From Leptospira bandrabouensis (GTDB lineage: Bacteria > Spirochaetota > Leptospiria > Leptospirales > Leptospiraceae), in assembly GCF_004770905.1 (NCBI RefSeq), contig NZ_RQHT01000013.1:1-64000 (forward strand): a stretch of 64,000 nt of DNA. The letters run 5' to 3'. Shown here one piece after another: positions 7,913-18,137 of the stretch. Below the pieces are notes generated by a model. It worked only from the letters and a program-made list of their open reading frames with translations, did no database searches and had not been told where the DNA came from. The translations under genes and the position numbers were made by a program. Within the stretch, counting starts at the first letter, position 1. Every line of letters starts with the position of its first letter.

Positions 7913-9001
7913 TTATTGGCCCTTCCTCATTGATTTTGCATATTCACTAGGTGACTTTTTTTTCAAAGATTTAAATGCTAAATTAAAATTGGCTTTAGAA
8001 TTAAAACCAACTTGGTATGCAAGAGAGAGTAAATTTGCCTTTGGTTCTTTTTCTATCAACCGACAAACTTCGGCAATACGGTATTCGTTTAGTAAACGAT
8101 TGAAGTTCATTCCTAAAAATGCATTGATGTATTCGCTGAGTTGGTAATCTTTGATTCCTAATTTTTCCGATAGAGAGGCCAAACTTAAATCTTCCTCTCG
8201 GTATACACATTCAACTTTTAATAAATAATCGAGTTCCTTCTGTAATTTCTCTAAATCTAGGTTTAGAATGCGAGAGGTGCGGTAAGATTGCCTAAGTCCA
8301 GGAAGAATATCTTTAAATAACTCGTGATTGATTTCTGTTCCGATAAAGGCAATGACAGCCATCAGTGTAGCCAATCCTGCTGTAAAATAAATTCCGGAAT
8401 GCCAACGTAAAATTGTGCTGAGAAGGATAAAACCTGCAAAGGTAATGTTTCCTTTTAATATCATTCCGAGTATCTGAACACCTAACTTTGCTTCTTTGTT
8501 TGGATTATTATAAAGGATATTTCTATATTGGTAAATCATTCCCAAAAAAATACCAATCCAATACAGACAGCCAAAAATGGATGTAATTTCGGGAAGAGAC
8601 ATTGGAGCTCCCGCAAAACTCTGATTCATGGTCTGTGAAAGAGTGTTTGGTGCAAACCATTCTAATGTTAGAAGAAAAAGTATCACAAGAAAGGTAGGAT
8701 ACAAACGATAAAGTTTTTTCAAAGGGACAGGTTCTGTACTCAAAAACTGTTCGATGGTATATTGCATACTCCCGGGGATTAAATAAATGATAGGAACATA
8801 CCCTTGGTTTAAAATAGGAGTTTCAAATTCTAGACCTGCAAATAAACGATAGGCGTATAAAATCAAAATCCCACCGGAAAAAGCGGCGATCATGGCAAAG
8901 GGAAACCCTTTGGATCCCTTTTCTTTCACCAAAATACCGATCCCCAAAATAAAGTGATACCAAGCTCCAAACTGGAGCCAAGAACCGAAGAATTCCCACA
9001 T
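7913..9001 (-). CDS. Membrane-anchored AraC-family transcriptional regulator
   Basis: About 362 residues from the ATG at 9001. A TTG at 9037 would add 12 polar residues. The N-terminal ~230 residues carry about seven hydrophobic segments (for example FGAWYHFILGIGILV and LTFLVILFLLTLEWF-like stretches). A linker (RILNLDLEKLQKELDYLLKVECVYREEDLSLASLSEKLGI) leads into a C-terminal AraC helix-turn-helix, LLSLAYQVGFNSKANFNLAFKSLKKKSPSEY. This architecture, a 7TM-like sensor fused to AraC, is common in Leptospira. It is divergent from the S15 hydrolase at 9171, a plausible target. The intervening DNA has a repeated TTTGTCC/ATTGTCA motif near 9099-9116. Confidence 0.85.
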   Translation of the reverse strand: MWEFFGSWLQFGAWYHFILGIGILVKEKGSKGFPFAMIAAFSGGILILYAYRLFAGLEFETPILNQGYVPIIYLIPGSMQYTIEQFLSTEPVPLKKLYRLYPTFLVILFLLTLEWFAPNTLSQTMNQSFAGAPMSLPEITSIFGCLYWIGIFLGMIYQYRNILYNNPNKEAKLGVQILGMILKGNITFAGFILLSTILRWHSGIYFTAGLATLMAVIAFIGTEINHELFKDILPGLRQSYRTSRILNLDLEKLQKELDYLLKVECVYREEDLSLASLSEKLGIKDYQLSEYINAFLGMNFNRLLNEYRIAEVCRLIEKEPKANLLSLAYQVGFNSKANFNLAFKSLKKKSPSEYAKSMRKGQ

Positions 9002-9170
9002 GATCGAAAAATCGTACGAAATGCACGCATACGTCAACCTTTTGGATGCCTTTTGTAAAGAGAATTAGTACAAAATCATGATATTAGACCTAAAAATTTG
9101 TCCAAAATTGTCATCTTAGACGCATGCAAAGGTCATTTATGGTAAATTTGAGTCAATTCAGAGGCGAATT

Positions 9171-10892
9171 ATGAAAAAGCAAAAAATCTACCGTCTACTT
9201 TTACCACTGGGAGTTTTCCTCCTGATGGCCTGCGGACAAAATGGAAACCAAAACTCTAGTGGAAATGCAGCCGTACTTGCTGTGTTAGATGGAGTGAACT
9301 CAGGAACTTCTGTATCTCCAGAAGTTTTAAAACAAAGTAATGTTGCACTTTCCAAAGACATTCAATCGGCATTTGCAAAAGAGAATGATGGAAGTTTCAG
9401 TTTCAATGACAACATTTCCTTTGTCAGTAATGATGGAGTCAAAATTACAGGGAATTTGTTCATTCCGAAATCAGGAACTGGTCCCTTCCCTGCAGTCATC
9501 TTTGTCAACAGTTGGGCTCTCAATGAATATGAATACATTGTGCCTGCGGCAAAACTTGCGAAAAAAGGATACGTTGTATTTAGTTACAACACAAGAGGAT
9601 TTGGAACTTCTGGAGGGCTTATCAATGTTGCTGGCCCAAAAGATATGTCAGACCTCTCTAAAGGAATTGATTTTTTGCTTTCCAATGCTCCAGTTGATCC
9701 AACAAACATTGGTATTGCGGGGATTTCTTATGGTGCAGGAATTTCTTTACTCGGACTAAGTAAAGAACCAAGGATCAAAACTGCCGTTGCTATGAGTGGA
9801 TGGGGAAGTTTACCTGATTCTCTTTATGGCAATCAAACTCCAAGACTGGTTTGGGGACTTTTACTTGTCACAGCTGGTTATATTACTGGAAGGATGGATC
9901 CAATCATTGCAGAAAACTTTGGAAAATTGTTAGATACAAGAGATGTGGCTACGGTTTTGACTTGGGCTAGCGAACGTTCACCAAACAGTGCTGTTGCGGC
10001 ATTAAATGCAGCAGGAAAACCTGTTTACATCTCCAACAATTCGCAAGATAATCTTTTCCAACCAAACCAAATCCTTCCTTACTTTGAACAACTAACTGTA
10101 CCAAAAAAATTAGATTTGAACAATGGAATTCATGCTACAGCAGAAATTGGAGGAGTCCTTGGAATTGAAAATTATGTTTGGACCAATACTTACGATTGGT
10201 TTGATTATTGGTTAAAAGGGATTCAAAACGGGATCATGTCAAAACCCAAAGTCTCTATCCAAAAAAGATTTTCCGACACAAGAGTCACTTATTCTGCTTG
10301 GCCAAATCCAAATAAAGTAGAACGAACTTTCCACTTAAGACCTATGGGTTTACTAAGCCCGGGAAAAATCACAACCAAAGCAAATACAACCAACGGAACC
10401 GATACCATTCTATCTGGTGGAACGAATGCAACAACAGGTGTTCCCCTTCTCTCAGAAATTTTGGATGGAGCTGTCTCTGTACCGGTAACCACCAATGTCA
10501 ACTTGATTGATCGCACAAATGCTATGGTTTATCTTTCCGATAAACTAACAAGCCCGCTAAAAGTAAGAGGACGCACCTTTTATAAAGGCAGAATCAATAG
10601 TTCTGACAGTTCTCCTCATGTTGTGGTATATTTGTATGAAGTGGATGTTTGGGGTACAGGAAAACTGATATCTCATGGAACCGCTACACTTTTCGGAGTC
10701 AAAGGAAAAGATACCGATCTCAATGTTGATTTACAAGCGGTAGCCCATGACTTTCCTGTAGGAAGTCGTATTGGTCTTGCGATAGATAATTTGGATCCAA
10801 TGTATGCTGTACCAAAACCAATTTCTCTTTATACAACATCTTTCAAACATAGCACTTCAACTGCATCGACACTACGTTTTGAAAGTGAATGA
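9171..10892 (+). CDS. Secreted S15/CocE-type alpha/beta-hydrolase lipoprotein
   Basis: 573 residues. The lipoprotein signal reads MKKQKIYRLLLPLGVFLLMAC, and the lipidated Cys is residue 21. An alpha/beta-hydrolase core follows: VIFVNSWALNEYEY (oxyanion region), SYNTRGFGTSGG, and the nucleophile elbow GISYG with Ser186. This resembles Xaa-Pro dipeptidyl peptidase/CocE-NonD enzymes (peptidase S15). The C-terminal ~200 residues (STPLKVRG..., VVVYLYEVD) look like the jelly-roll domain of that family. It would cleave peptides or esters outside the inner membrane; the substrate cannot be told. It stands alone, with a strong terminator 120 bases downstream and a divergent AraC regulator upstream. 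Confidence 0.85.
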   Translation: MKKQKIYRLLLPLGVFLLMACGQNGNQNSSGNAAVLAVLDGVNSGTSVSPEVLKQSNVALSKDIQSAFAKENDGSFSFNDNISFVSNDGVKITGNLFIPKSGTGPFPAVIFVNSWALNEYEYIVPAAKLAKKGYVVFSYNTRGFGTSGGLINVAGPKDMSDLSKGIDFLLSNAPVDPTNIGIAGISYGAGISLLGLSKEPRIKTAVAMSGWGSLPDSLYGNQTPRLVWGLLLVTAGYITGRMDPIIAENFGKLLDTRDVATVLTWASERSPNSAVAALNAAGKPVYISNNSQDNLFQPNQILPYFEQLTVPKKLDLNNGIHATAEIGGVLGIENYVWTNTYDWFDYWLKGIQNGIMSKPKVSIQKRFSDTRVTYSAWPNPNKVERTFHLRPMGLLSPGKITTKANTTNGTDTILSGGTNATTGVPLLSEILDGAVSVPVTTNVNLIDRTNAMVYLSDKLTSPLKVRGRTFYKGRINSSDSSPHVVVYLYEVDVWGTGKLISHGTATLFGVKGKDTDLNVDLQAVAHDFPVGSRIGLAIDNLDPMYAVPKPISLYTTSFKHSTSTASTLRFESE

Positions 10893-11012
10893 TAAAATTG
10901 GACAGGGAAAGAATTGAAATAAAAGGCATCATTCATAAGATGATATTGCCAATTATAAAGGTAATACTACAAACGAAAGTACATTCAACTTTCACTTGTT
11001 AAACTAACGATC

Positions 11013-11043
11013 GGGAGAGGATTTCCTCTCCCCTTCTTTTTAA
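11013..11043 (+). terminator. Rho-independent terminator after the S15 hydrolase
   Basis: A perfect 8-bp stem, GGGAGAGG (11013-11020) and CCTCTCCC (11025-11032), with an ATTT loop. It is followed by CTTCTTTTT on the plus strand. It lies 120 bases after the hydrolase stop codon. Confidence 0.85.
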
Positions 11044-11060
11044 AGAATCCTCGGATACGA

Positions 11061-11132
11061 GCGCCCCGGATAGTAGCGGAAATCCTTTCGCCGATGCGAA
11101 AGATTGCAGCGGATAGCCGGAAATGGCGCCCC
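11061..11132 (+). repeat. GCGCC-bounded palindromic repeat, family B, copy 3 (short form)
   Basis: Runs from GCGCCCCGGATAGTAGCGG to GGAAATGGCGCC with the core AGCGGAAATCCTTTCG / CGAAAGATTGCAGCGG. The hairpin bases changed together (CTTTCGCC...GCGAAAG in place of CTTTCCC...GGGAAAG), so pairing is preserved. It is half the length of the other copies and lacks the CGTTTCTAGACG right section. Confidence 0.7.
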
Positions 11133-11228
11133 ACTGAACTTATTTTTCTTTATTCTATATCAGATAAGAATGGACTTGGTTCGTTCCAAGGTCAGACTTT
11201 GTACGATTCATAAATAAAGGGAACTGCG

Positions 11229-14200
11229 TTGCCAATACATTATTATGCTGGCCTTCATCTTGGTGAAATCACCACCGAACTTGGGAAACAAATCTCAAAC
11301 GACCAAAGAGTAAACCCACTCCGACGACCACTTGTTGTGGTACCGAATCAAAACTTAATTCCTTGGTTAAGGTTAAACTTACCAAAGTTTGATGCCTCAC
11401 ATCTTTCCTTAAATATAGAATTTACGTTTTTAGAAAAAGCAATTTTAAAAATCATATTCAAATCTTTGAATATACAAACTTACGAGGAAAACTCAGCGTT
11501 ATACCAATACGAAACATTAAAAAGAGATTGTTTTTCATTACTTTACCAAAAACAAAATCAATTGTTAAAAAATTTTCCTGAAATGAAAAAGTATCTAGAG
11601 GAGATTCCAAAATTATATTATCTCTCGGATGTATTAACAAAATATTTTAAAGATTATGAACTCAACCGAGAAGAGTGGATTAAAGATTGGATTGGCTTAG
11701 AAAGTAAAAATGTTCCCAATGATCTAAAAAAAGACCCGTATTGGGAATTGGAAAAACAAATTTATAATGAAATCTATAAAGAGAATACAAAACCAAAAAA
11801 CCTATTTCGATATTTGGAAGATGGAAAAAAACTTCCATTAAGCGGCGACTTACACTTGTTTTGTTTATCTAACTTGTCGGGAACTTATATAGATTTTTTG
11901 AAAGAAACAGCACTGCCCAAGGATTCAAAACTAACGGTGCATATTTATCAATTTCATAACGGAAAGATCATTGGCAAAAATCCAGAAAAAACCAAAAACT
12001 ACCTCTCTAAATTTTCGAAACCTCAATCCTATTTAGCAAAAGAATTTTCAAGAGAAAACGATAACAAACAAAAATCAAAATTTGTAAATGGTGGAATGCT
12101 TTCCAAACTGAAAACCATTCTATTAGAAGAACCGTTAAAAGAAGAAAACTATTTGGAAGACCAAACTGTGCGAGTTTGGAATGCACCTTCTGTATATCGA
12201 GAGATAGAATCAATAGCCCACGATATACTAAATAAAATAAGTTTACACAAAGGAAAACTTAATCTTTTAGACTTTGCGATTTTGGTTCCGAATATGAACG
12301 AATATCGCGCAGCCATTGAATGGGTATTTGATGGTGGGATTTATACTACTCAAGAAAAAGAAAAATTACCCAAGTTACTGAAAATTCCCTACTCCATTAC
12401 GGACTTAGTTGCTAAAGATACATCACAATTGTATTTAGCTTTATCTACACTGTTTCGTTGTTTGAAAAATGATAGGTTCGAAAAAGAAGATATTCATATT
12501 TTGTTTAAAAATCCACTGATCGTAGGTAGTGAGGAAACTGATGGAGAAGAAACTTCTATTAAAGTATTAGATCTAATTGATTCTTTAGGTTCTATTTATG
12601 AAGAAGAAAAAGAATACAATCCTTATACAATATCTTTTGGTTTAAAACGAGCAGTGGTTTCCATGATTGTGGATGAAGAATCAGCTTGGGAAAAACTAAA
12701 TATTGTTACAAAACCAATCTCTTCGGACAAAACCATCATTCGATTTGTAGAAATTTGGAATCGCATAAAACAAATTAAATCAGAAATTATAGATAAGCTA
12801 TTTAAAAATCCAAAAGAAGAACGTTATATCACTTTTGAAAGTGTATTCCAAAATCTGTTTTCTTTTGATGGAGACCTGGAGAGAGAACGAATCTATTTCA
12901 ACCAATGGTTAAAGTCTATAGAGACTTGGTGTCACTCCGATTGGAACAATACAAAAGATTTTTTAGAGATGATTTCTTTAATCACTGAAGAAGTTTTTTC
13001 TGACATCCCCATGCATCGAGGTAACTATCTAACAGAAGGGGTTACCGTATCTCTTTTACAACCAATGCGCCCTATTCCTTTTTTACATGTGTACATAGCA
13101 GGACTTGGTGAAGGGAAATTTCCAGGTTCCGTTGACAGATCCAGATTTAACTTAAGAAGGTTTGATTCCAAACCATGGGATCTCAATCGAAGGGAAATTC
13201 AAGAATCTCTATTTTGGGAATCAATACTTTCTGCTGAAGAAAGTATCACATTTTCTTATGTAGGTAAAAACACTTTAGAAGATAAAGAATTCGGTCCCTG
13301 TTCTACTCTTTTCGAAGTAATGACTGCAATGGGAATTCAGGAAGCTGTTGAATTGCCACTAACATCGTATAGTCGTTTTTATGATGAGAAACATTTCCCT
13401 TCTTTTGACTATGTTCGTAATTTAGAAAGATTTAGAGAAAATAATGAAATCCTTCCAAATCCGGATTTTTCAGATCCAAAACAACTAACAACAGATGAAT
13501 TGATCCAAATCAAAACCGATGAAATCTCAATCCAGGAACTTACAAATGGGTTAAAAAATCCGATCCTTCGTCCTCTCATACAAAATCTTGGTAAGGTTTG
13601 GGAAGAAGAGGAAAATGTGAAAGAAGAACCTTTCCGGCTGAATTCATTAGAGATATTTACTATCAAAACTATTTTTATACCAATTTTTACTGAATCATTA
13701 GTGAATGATCATGAATGGATTTGGGATAAAAATAAAATCCAATCCCACCTAAAGGAAATTACACGAAAGTCAGAACAAAATGCTGAATTCCCTTATGGAG
13801 CCTTCCATATCGTTTCTTCTGAAGTTTTATTGGATGAATTGGAAGTGGTTGCGGAAAGATTTCGTTTTCTAAAAGAATCTCTTTTTTTAAATAGAGAGAA
13901 CTTGTCCTATTTTAAAGCAATTTCCATTGGAGACACAGGCCTTCGTGATTGTAAAAAACTACAACCCTATCAGATCTCAGATTCACATCGAATTGTTGGA
14001 GAATGGGAAAACATAATTGAAAAAGATGGAATCTATTATTGGTTTTATACTGGAAGTTTATATGACAAACCAAAATATCCAAACGATTATTTAAAAGACT
14101 ACTTAGGTAAAATGGCTTATGCACTGCTCAGTGCTTGTTTATTCCGTGTTACCGGAAACCGATTGGTAATTATTCCTGCGAATGCAAAAGAATATAAAAA

Positions 14201-14534
14201 TGACAGTTGGTTGGATTTCTCTGGACTTAGAACAGAAGATTGTAGTTCTTATTTAGAATCCATTTACCGATTGATAACCTCCGAGAATCCAAAGTACATT
14301 CCTACTGCAGGTTTAAACCTTTTCTTTTCAAAACATAATTTTGAAGAAATAGGAGAAGATTTTGAAATGGCTGAACATTTGTGGAAGGAATTCTTATTGG
14401 AAGAATCAGATACAGTTTTGCAGTTTGAAAACCAATTGATGAAACTATCTCCATATACAAAAGTTTTATTGGAAAGTTTTTCCATTAGTTCTGTATTTAA
14501 AATTTTTATTCCACTTCTAAAAAAAGGTTTTTAA
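11229..14534 (+). CDS. recC: RecBCD exonuclease V subunit RecC
   Basis: 1101 residues. The TTG start is supported by AAAGGGA about 7 bases upstream. The N terminus (YYAGLHLGEITTELGKQI ... PLVVVPNQNLIPWLRL) is typical of RecC, an inactivated SF1 helicase-like subunit that recognises Chi and holds the complex together. Other family marks are VRVWNAPSVYREIESIAHDIL, DFAILVPNMNEYRAAIEWVFD, and LLQPMRPIPFLHVYIAGLGEGKFPG followed by WDLNRREIQESLFWE. No Walker motif is seen, as expected. It is the first gene of recC-recB-recD; recB starts 3 bases after its stop. The complex repairs double-strand breaks and degrades foreign linear DNA in the cytoplasm. Confidence 0.95.
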   Translation: MPIHYYAGLHLGEITTELGKQISNDQRVNPLRRPLVVVPNQNLIPWLRLNLPKFDASHLSLNIEFTFLEKAILKIIFKSLNIQTYEENSALYQYETLKRDCFSLLYQKQNQLLKNFPEMKKYLEEIPKLYYLSDVLTKYFKDYELNREEWIKDWIGLESKNVPNDLKKDPYWELEKQIYNEIYKENTKPKNLFRYLEDGKKLPLSGDLHLFCLSNLSGTYIDFLKETALPKDSKLTVHIYQFHNGKIIGKNPEKTKNYLSKFSKPQSYLAKEFSRENDNKQKSKFVNGGMLSKLKTILLEEPLKEENYLEDQTVRVWNAPSVYREIESIAHDILNKISLHKGKLNLLDFAILVPNMNEYRAAIEWVFDGGIYTTQEKEKLPKLLKIPYSITDLVAKDTSQLYLALSTLFRCLKNDRFEKEDIHILFKNPLIVGSEETDGEETSIKVLDLIDSLGSIYEEEKEYNPYTISFGLKRAVVSMIVDEESAWEKLNIVTKPISSDKTIIRFVEIWNRIKQIKSEIIDKLFKNPKEERYITFESVFQNLFSFDGDLERERIYFNQWLKSIETWCHSDWNNTKDFLEMISLITEEVFSDIPMHRGNYLTEGVTVSLLQPMRPIPFLHVYIAGLGEGKFPGSVDRSRFNLRRFDSKPWDLNRREIQESLFWESILSAEESITFSYVGKNTLEDKEFGPCSTLFEVMTAMGIQEAVELPLTSYSRFYDEKHFPSFDYVRNLERFRENNEILPNPDFSDPKQLTTDELIQIKTDEISIQELTNGLKNPILRPLIQNLGKVWEEEENVKEEPFRLNSLEIFTIKTIFIPIFTESLVNDHEWIWDKNKIQSHLKEITRKSEQNAEFPYGAFHIVSSEVLLDELEVVAERFRFLKESLFLNRENLSYFKAISIGDTGLRDCKKLQPYQISDSHRIVGEWENIIEKDGIYYWFYTGSLYDKPKYPNDYLKDYLGKMAYALLSACLFRVTGNRLVIIPANAKEYKNDSWLDFSGLRTEDCSSYLESIYRLITSENPKYIPTAGLNLFFSKHNFEEIGEDFEMAEHLWKEFLLEESDTVLQFENQLMKLSPYTKVLLESFSISSVFKIFIPLLKKGF

Positions 14535-14537
14535 TCA

Positions 14538-17500
14538 ATGGATCACCCTCTCCTAAATAAACCTAAGTTTATAGAAGCCTCTGCCGGCACAGGGAAAACT
14601 CATCTTATCATGGAAATGTTAGGTGAGATTATGACCTATGATGTAGAAAACAATATTCCCGAAAATAGAATCCTAAAAACATTAATCCTCACTTTTACAG
14701 AAAAAGCTGCAGGAGAATTGAAAGGAAGACTCAAATCAAAAATTTTAGAGCTCTCGGAGAATGGGACCAAACCCGGTTTTTATCGTTATTTGCGGGACTT
14801 AGACCAAGTTACCATATCCACAATTCATGGATTTTGTAATATGGTTTTGAAAGAATATCCTATTGAAACCCAAAACAACCCCAATGTTCGGCTAACAAAT
14901 GCAGATGAAATCATAGATAAAAGTTTTTACCTTTTAAAACGTAACCATTGGGGAGAACCCAATATTGATGAATTGGCAAAGAATCTAACGGAATCAAAAA
15001 CCTTAGAGAAAGAATCCTCTATAACTTTTGCAGTATCCAAACTTCTTTCCAATACAAAAGATTATTATTTCCCAGAGATTTTAAGTTTAGAAAAAACCAT
15101 CAACTCACCCAATCTGGATAAGGTAATTTCATCTCTAACACAAGTGATCCATACTCTGAAAGGACCAGTAGGAGATTCTATAGTTGACCAAGGAGATAAA
15201 AGAACCATTCAAAAGTGGATCGAAAGTTGGTATTCTCTCGATATGTTTTTGGATGCCCTTAATAGAAAAGATACTGAAACACTTAAAACTGAATTACAAA
15301 AAATTGGGTCATTCCAAAGGACTGCAGAAAAAGTGGCGTACCAAGGTTTCAATTATTTATTGTTATCTGGTAAAACCATTACAAAAAATTTAAATAAAGA
15401 AGCAACCATTCTTCAATCTTCTATAGAAAATCTCATATCTTTACTAAATGAAACTTTCCCCATCGATAAAATCGATTTAAATGGAGATTGGTTTTTACAA
15501 AAAACGGCACTCCAATTGGTAGAGGATACGAAACTTCAATTAAAATCGGGAGATTTACTCACTTACGATCAAATGATTTTAAAAGTACATGAGACAGTCG
15601 TTACTTCTCCCAACACAACCCTGATCCAATCCTTAAAAGAACGATACCAAGTTTGTATTTTAGATGAATTTCAGGATACAGACAAAAACCAATACCAAAT
15701 TTTTAAAACTCTATTTTTAAACTCAGATGACAAAACTAGAATGTTATTTTGTATTGGGGACCCAAAACAAAGTATCTATGGATTTAGAGGTGCCGATATT
15801 GGAATTTACTTAGAAGCAGTAAACGATTTTTTTGATTCTAAGGATAGTTTATCGACTAACTATCGCTCTACCAAAGAGATCATCGAAGGACTAAATTTAC
15901 TTTTTTACAATAGGGAAAAAGAATTAGGAGAAACTAGTTTTTTCCCCATCGAGGAGCCTGGTTCCAAAAAAGAAAACTACCTTTACCATCCTGTTAAAGC
16001 TCCCAAAGATTCAGAGATAAAATACAAATATACCAATCCAAATGAATTTGGGATTCATGTGATTCAATACGCGGACCATTTCTCAAATGTGAATAAAGCT
16101 AGGAATGCATGGGCAGAATCTATAAAAAAAGAAATTTTATCCTTTCAACAAAAAGACCAATCCCTCTCCTACTTTAAAAAAGGAGAAACAACTACCCGAT
16201 CTGTTCAACTAAAAGACATTGCCGTGTTATGTGGGAGTAAAAAAGAAACAGAACTTATTGAAAAAACCCTATCAAAAGCAGGCATCCCTTGTTCTATTTA
16301 TAAACAAAGGGGAATTTTTCAATCTAGGGAAGCGGATCAAATTGAAAATTTATTAGAATGTTTAATCCAATCGAATAGTTCACGATCATACAAACGAATT
16401 CTTTTTTCTGATCTTTTTGGTGTACGTCCAGAAGACTTATCTAAATACGACGAACACTCTATTGATTCTTATGAAAAATCTCTTATTGATACTTGGTTAA
16501 AACTCATTCGAGACAATCGTTACGCTGCTTTTTTTCGATCGGTTATGGATGAAACCAAAATCCTCTGGAATCATGAACTTAAAAATTTAGAATGGGAAAG
16601 AAAAAGAACTAATTATCGACAAATTTTTCAAAGATTACTTGAATTCCAAATTCGAACCAACGCAAACCTTTCCGAATTACTAGTGGAACTAAAACAACTA
16701 AAACAAACAAAAACTTCACCCGAAGAAGAACCACTCTTTGATCGAGAAACAGAAGATGATGCAGTTCAAATTTTAACGATCCATGCTTCAAAAGGTTTAG
16801 AATGGCCAATCGTTTTTTTATATTACTTTGGCACTAGACCACAAAATCTTTCGAATTATGAATATCCAACACTCATACAAAGTAATAACAAAAATGAAAG
16901 AAAGTGGATCCTAAGCCTTTGGGATTCGAAAAACGGAAAACAAAATGAACATAGGCATTTTTTAAACGAACAAAAACGATTGTTATACGTTGCATTGACA
17001 AGACCTAATTTGAGACTTTATCTTCCCAAACTTTCTTGGGGCAAAGACTCATTGCTAAAATCAGGGTATGGGAACATATTATTTACAGAATTGGAACGGA
17101 TCGAAGGAGACAACAAATCCAACCCTAATCATTGGTTTTTATTTCGCAATGAAATCAATCCCCCACAATTCGAAATACAAAGAGAAATTCCAATTTCAAA
17201 ACCTTCGAATCAAGGAAATTTAAAAACCGTTGTTCTATCTACAGAGATTAAAGCAGGAAGAATACTTTTACAACATAGTTATACTAGTTTACAAACCTCT
17301 CAAAACCTTTTAACAAAAGTCCAAGAGGAATCCTATAAAGAAATTGAAGAACCCCTTGAGCCGGAGTCAACAAAAACCAAACTCCCTTCTAATTCCAAAA
17401 CCGGAAACTTCTTACATCGCATTTTAGAGTTATGCGATTTTTCAATTTTCAAATTATCAATAGAAAAAATTTTAGAACACCCATCTTGGATTTGGGCTTA

Positions 17501-18137
17501 CAGAGAAGCATATCGTCAATACCCTATTCCATTCCAATCAGACACTAAAGAGTCTTTAGAATTGATTGTAGTGACACTTTTAAAACGAGCTATGACGGCT
17601 AAAATCACTCTCGCTGATGGAGATTCTTTTTCGCTAACTGAGTTGAATCCGGAAGATAAGTCTTCTGAATTAAAATTTCATTTATATATTCAGAAAATGT
17701 TAGAAAAGTCAGGTGTTCCTTTAACTCCAGGGTTTGAAAATTATTTAAAAGGCGCCATTGATTTAGTATTTTATAAAAATGGAAAATATTATATCGCGGA
17801 TTACAAATCAAATCTTTTACCGAATGAAATTTATGACAAAAACGCCGTCACTTCCGCAGTCATAGACAAAGGTTATATGATCCAAAAATCAGTTTATGCT
17901 TTAATTCTTTACGATTATCTGTCTTCCCTATTCGGGAACGATTTGGCCTTAGAACGTTTTGGAGGTGTTTATTATCTTTTCTTACGTGGGATGGGAATGG
18001 ATCAAGAATCAGGTATCTACGCTGATCTCAAATCATCTAGTGAAGTTTGGACTTCTGAAACTTTTTCAGAGATTCGTAAAGAAATTCTAACTTATATAGG
18101 AGATGCTGCGATAAGTTTGGAGAAATTATATTTATGA
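14538..18137 (+). CDS. recB: RecBCD exonuclease V subunit RecB (helicase-nuclease)
   Basis: 1199 residues of UvrD/SF1A-type helicase fused to a nuclease. Walker A is EASAGTGKTHL near residues 13-23. The DEFQDT motif II, GDPKQSIYGFRGADI (motif III) and ILTIHASKGLEWPIVFL follow in order. The C-terminal nuclease keeps GAIDLVFY and IADYKSN (around residues 1072-1090), matching the catalytic Asp...Asp-Tyr-Lys of RecB. It is the 3'-5' motor and the only nuclease of the complex. It starts 3 bases after recC and overlaps recD by four bases (ATGA). All key residues appear intact. Confidence 0.96.
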   Translation: MDHPLLNKPKFIEASAGTGKTHLIMEMLGEIMTYDVENNIPENRILKTLILTFTEKAAGELKGRLKSKILELSENGTKPGFYRYLRDLDQVTISTIHGFCNMVLKEYPIETQNNPNVRLTNADEIIDKSFYLLKRNHWGEPNIDELAKNLTESKTLEKESSITFAVSKLLSNTKDYYFPEILSLEKTINSPNLDKVISSLTQVIHTLKGPVGDSIVDQGDKRTIQKWIESWYSLDMFLDALNRKDTETLKTELQKIGSFQRTAEKVAYQGFNYLLLSGKTITKNLNKEATILQSSIENLISLLNETFPIDKIDLNGDWFLQKTALQLVEDTKLQLKSGDLLTYDQMILKVHETVVTSPNTTLIQSLKERYQVCILDEFQDTDKNQYQIFKTLFLNSDDKTRMLFCIGDPKQSIYGFRGADIGIYLEAVNDFFDSKDSLSTNYRSTKEIIEGLNLLFYNREKELGETSFFPIEEPGSKKENYLYHPVKAPKDSEIKYKYTNPNEFGIHVIQYADHFSNVNKARNAWAESIKKEILSFQQKDQSLSYFKKGETTTRSVQLKDIAVLCGSKKETELIEKTLSKAGIPCSIYKQRGIFQSREADQIENLLECLIQSNSSRSYKRILFSDLFGVRPEDLSKYDEHSIDSYEKSLIDTWLKLIRDNRYAAFFRSVMDETKILWNHELKNLEWERKRTNYRQIFQRLLEFQIRTNANLSELLVELKQLKQTKTSPEEEPLFDRETEDDAVQILTIHASKGLEWPIVFLYYFGTRPQNLSNYEYPTLIQSNNKNERKWILSLWDSKNGKQNEHRHFLNEQKRLLYVALTRPNLRLYLPKLSWGKDSLLKSGYGNILFTELERIEGDNKSNPNHWFLFRNEINPPQFEIQREIPISKPSNQGNLKTVVLSTEIKAGRILLQHSYTSLQTSQNLLTKVQEESYKEIEEPLEPESTKTKLPSNSKTGNFLHRILELCDFSIFKLSIEKILEHPSWIWAYREAYRQYPIPFQSDTKESLELIVVTLLKRAMTAKITLADGDSFSLTELNPEDKSSELKFHLYIQKMLEKSGVPLTPGFENYLKGAIDLVFYKNGKYYIADYKSNLLPNEIYDKNAVTSAVIDKGYMIQKSVYALILYDYLSSLFGNDLALERFGGVYYLFLRGMGMDQESGIYADLKSSSEVWTSETFSEIRKEILTYIGDAAISLEKLYL

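Larger units (their letters stand above)
10893..11228. other. Intergenic region between hydrolase and recC
   Basis: This holds the terminator at 11013-11043, family B repeat copy 3 at 11061-11132, and the recC upstream region with AAAGGGA as ribosome-binding site at about 11216-11222. No gene is seen. Confidence 0.6.

Noticed and set aside
7773..8147. 124-residue plus-strand ORF
   Set aside because: It overlaps the end of the giant protein gene in another frame and the AraC DNA-binding domain antisense; no family resemblance.
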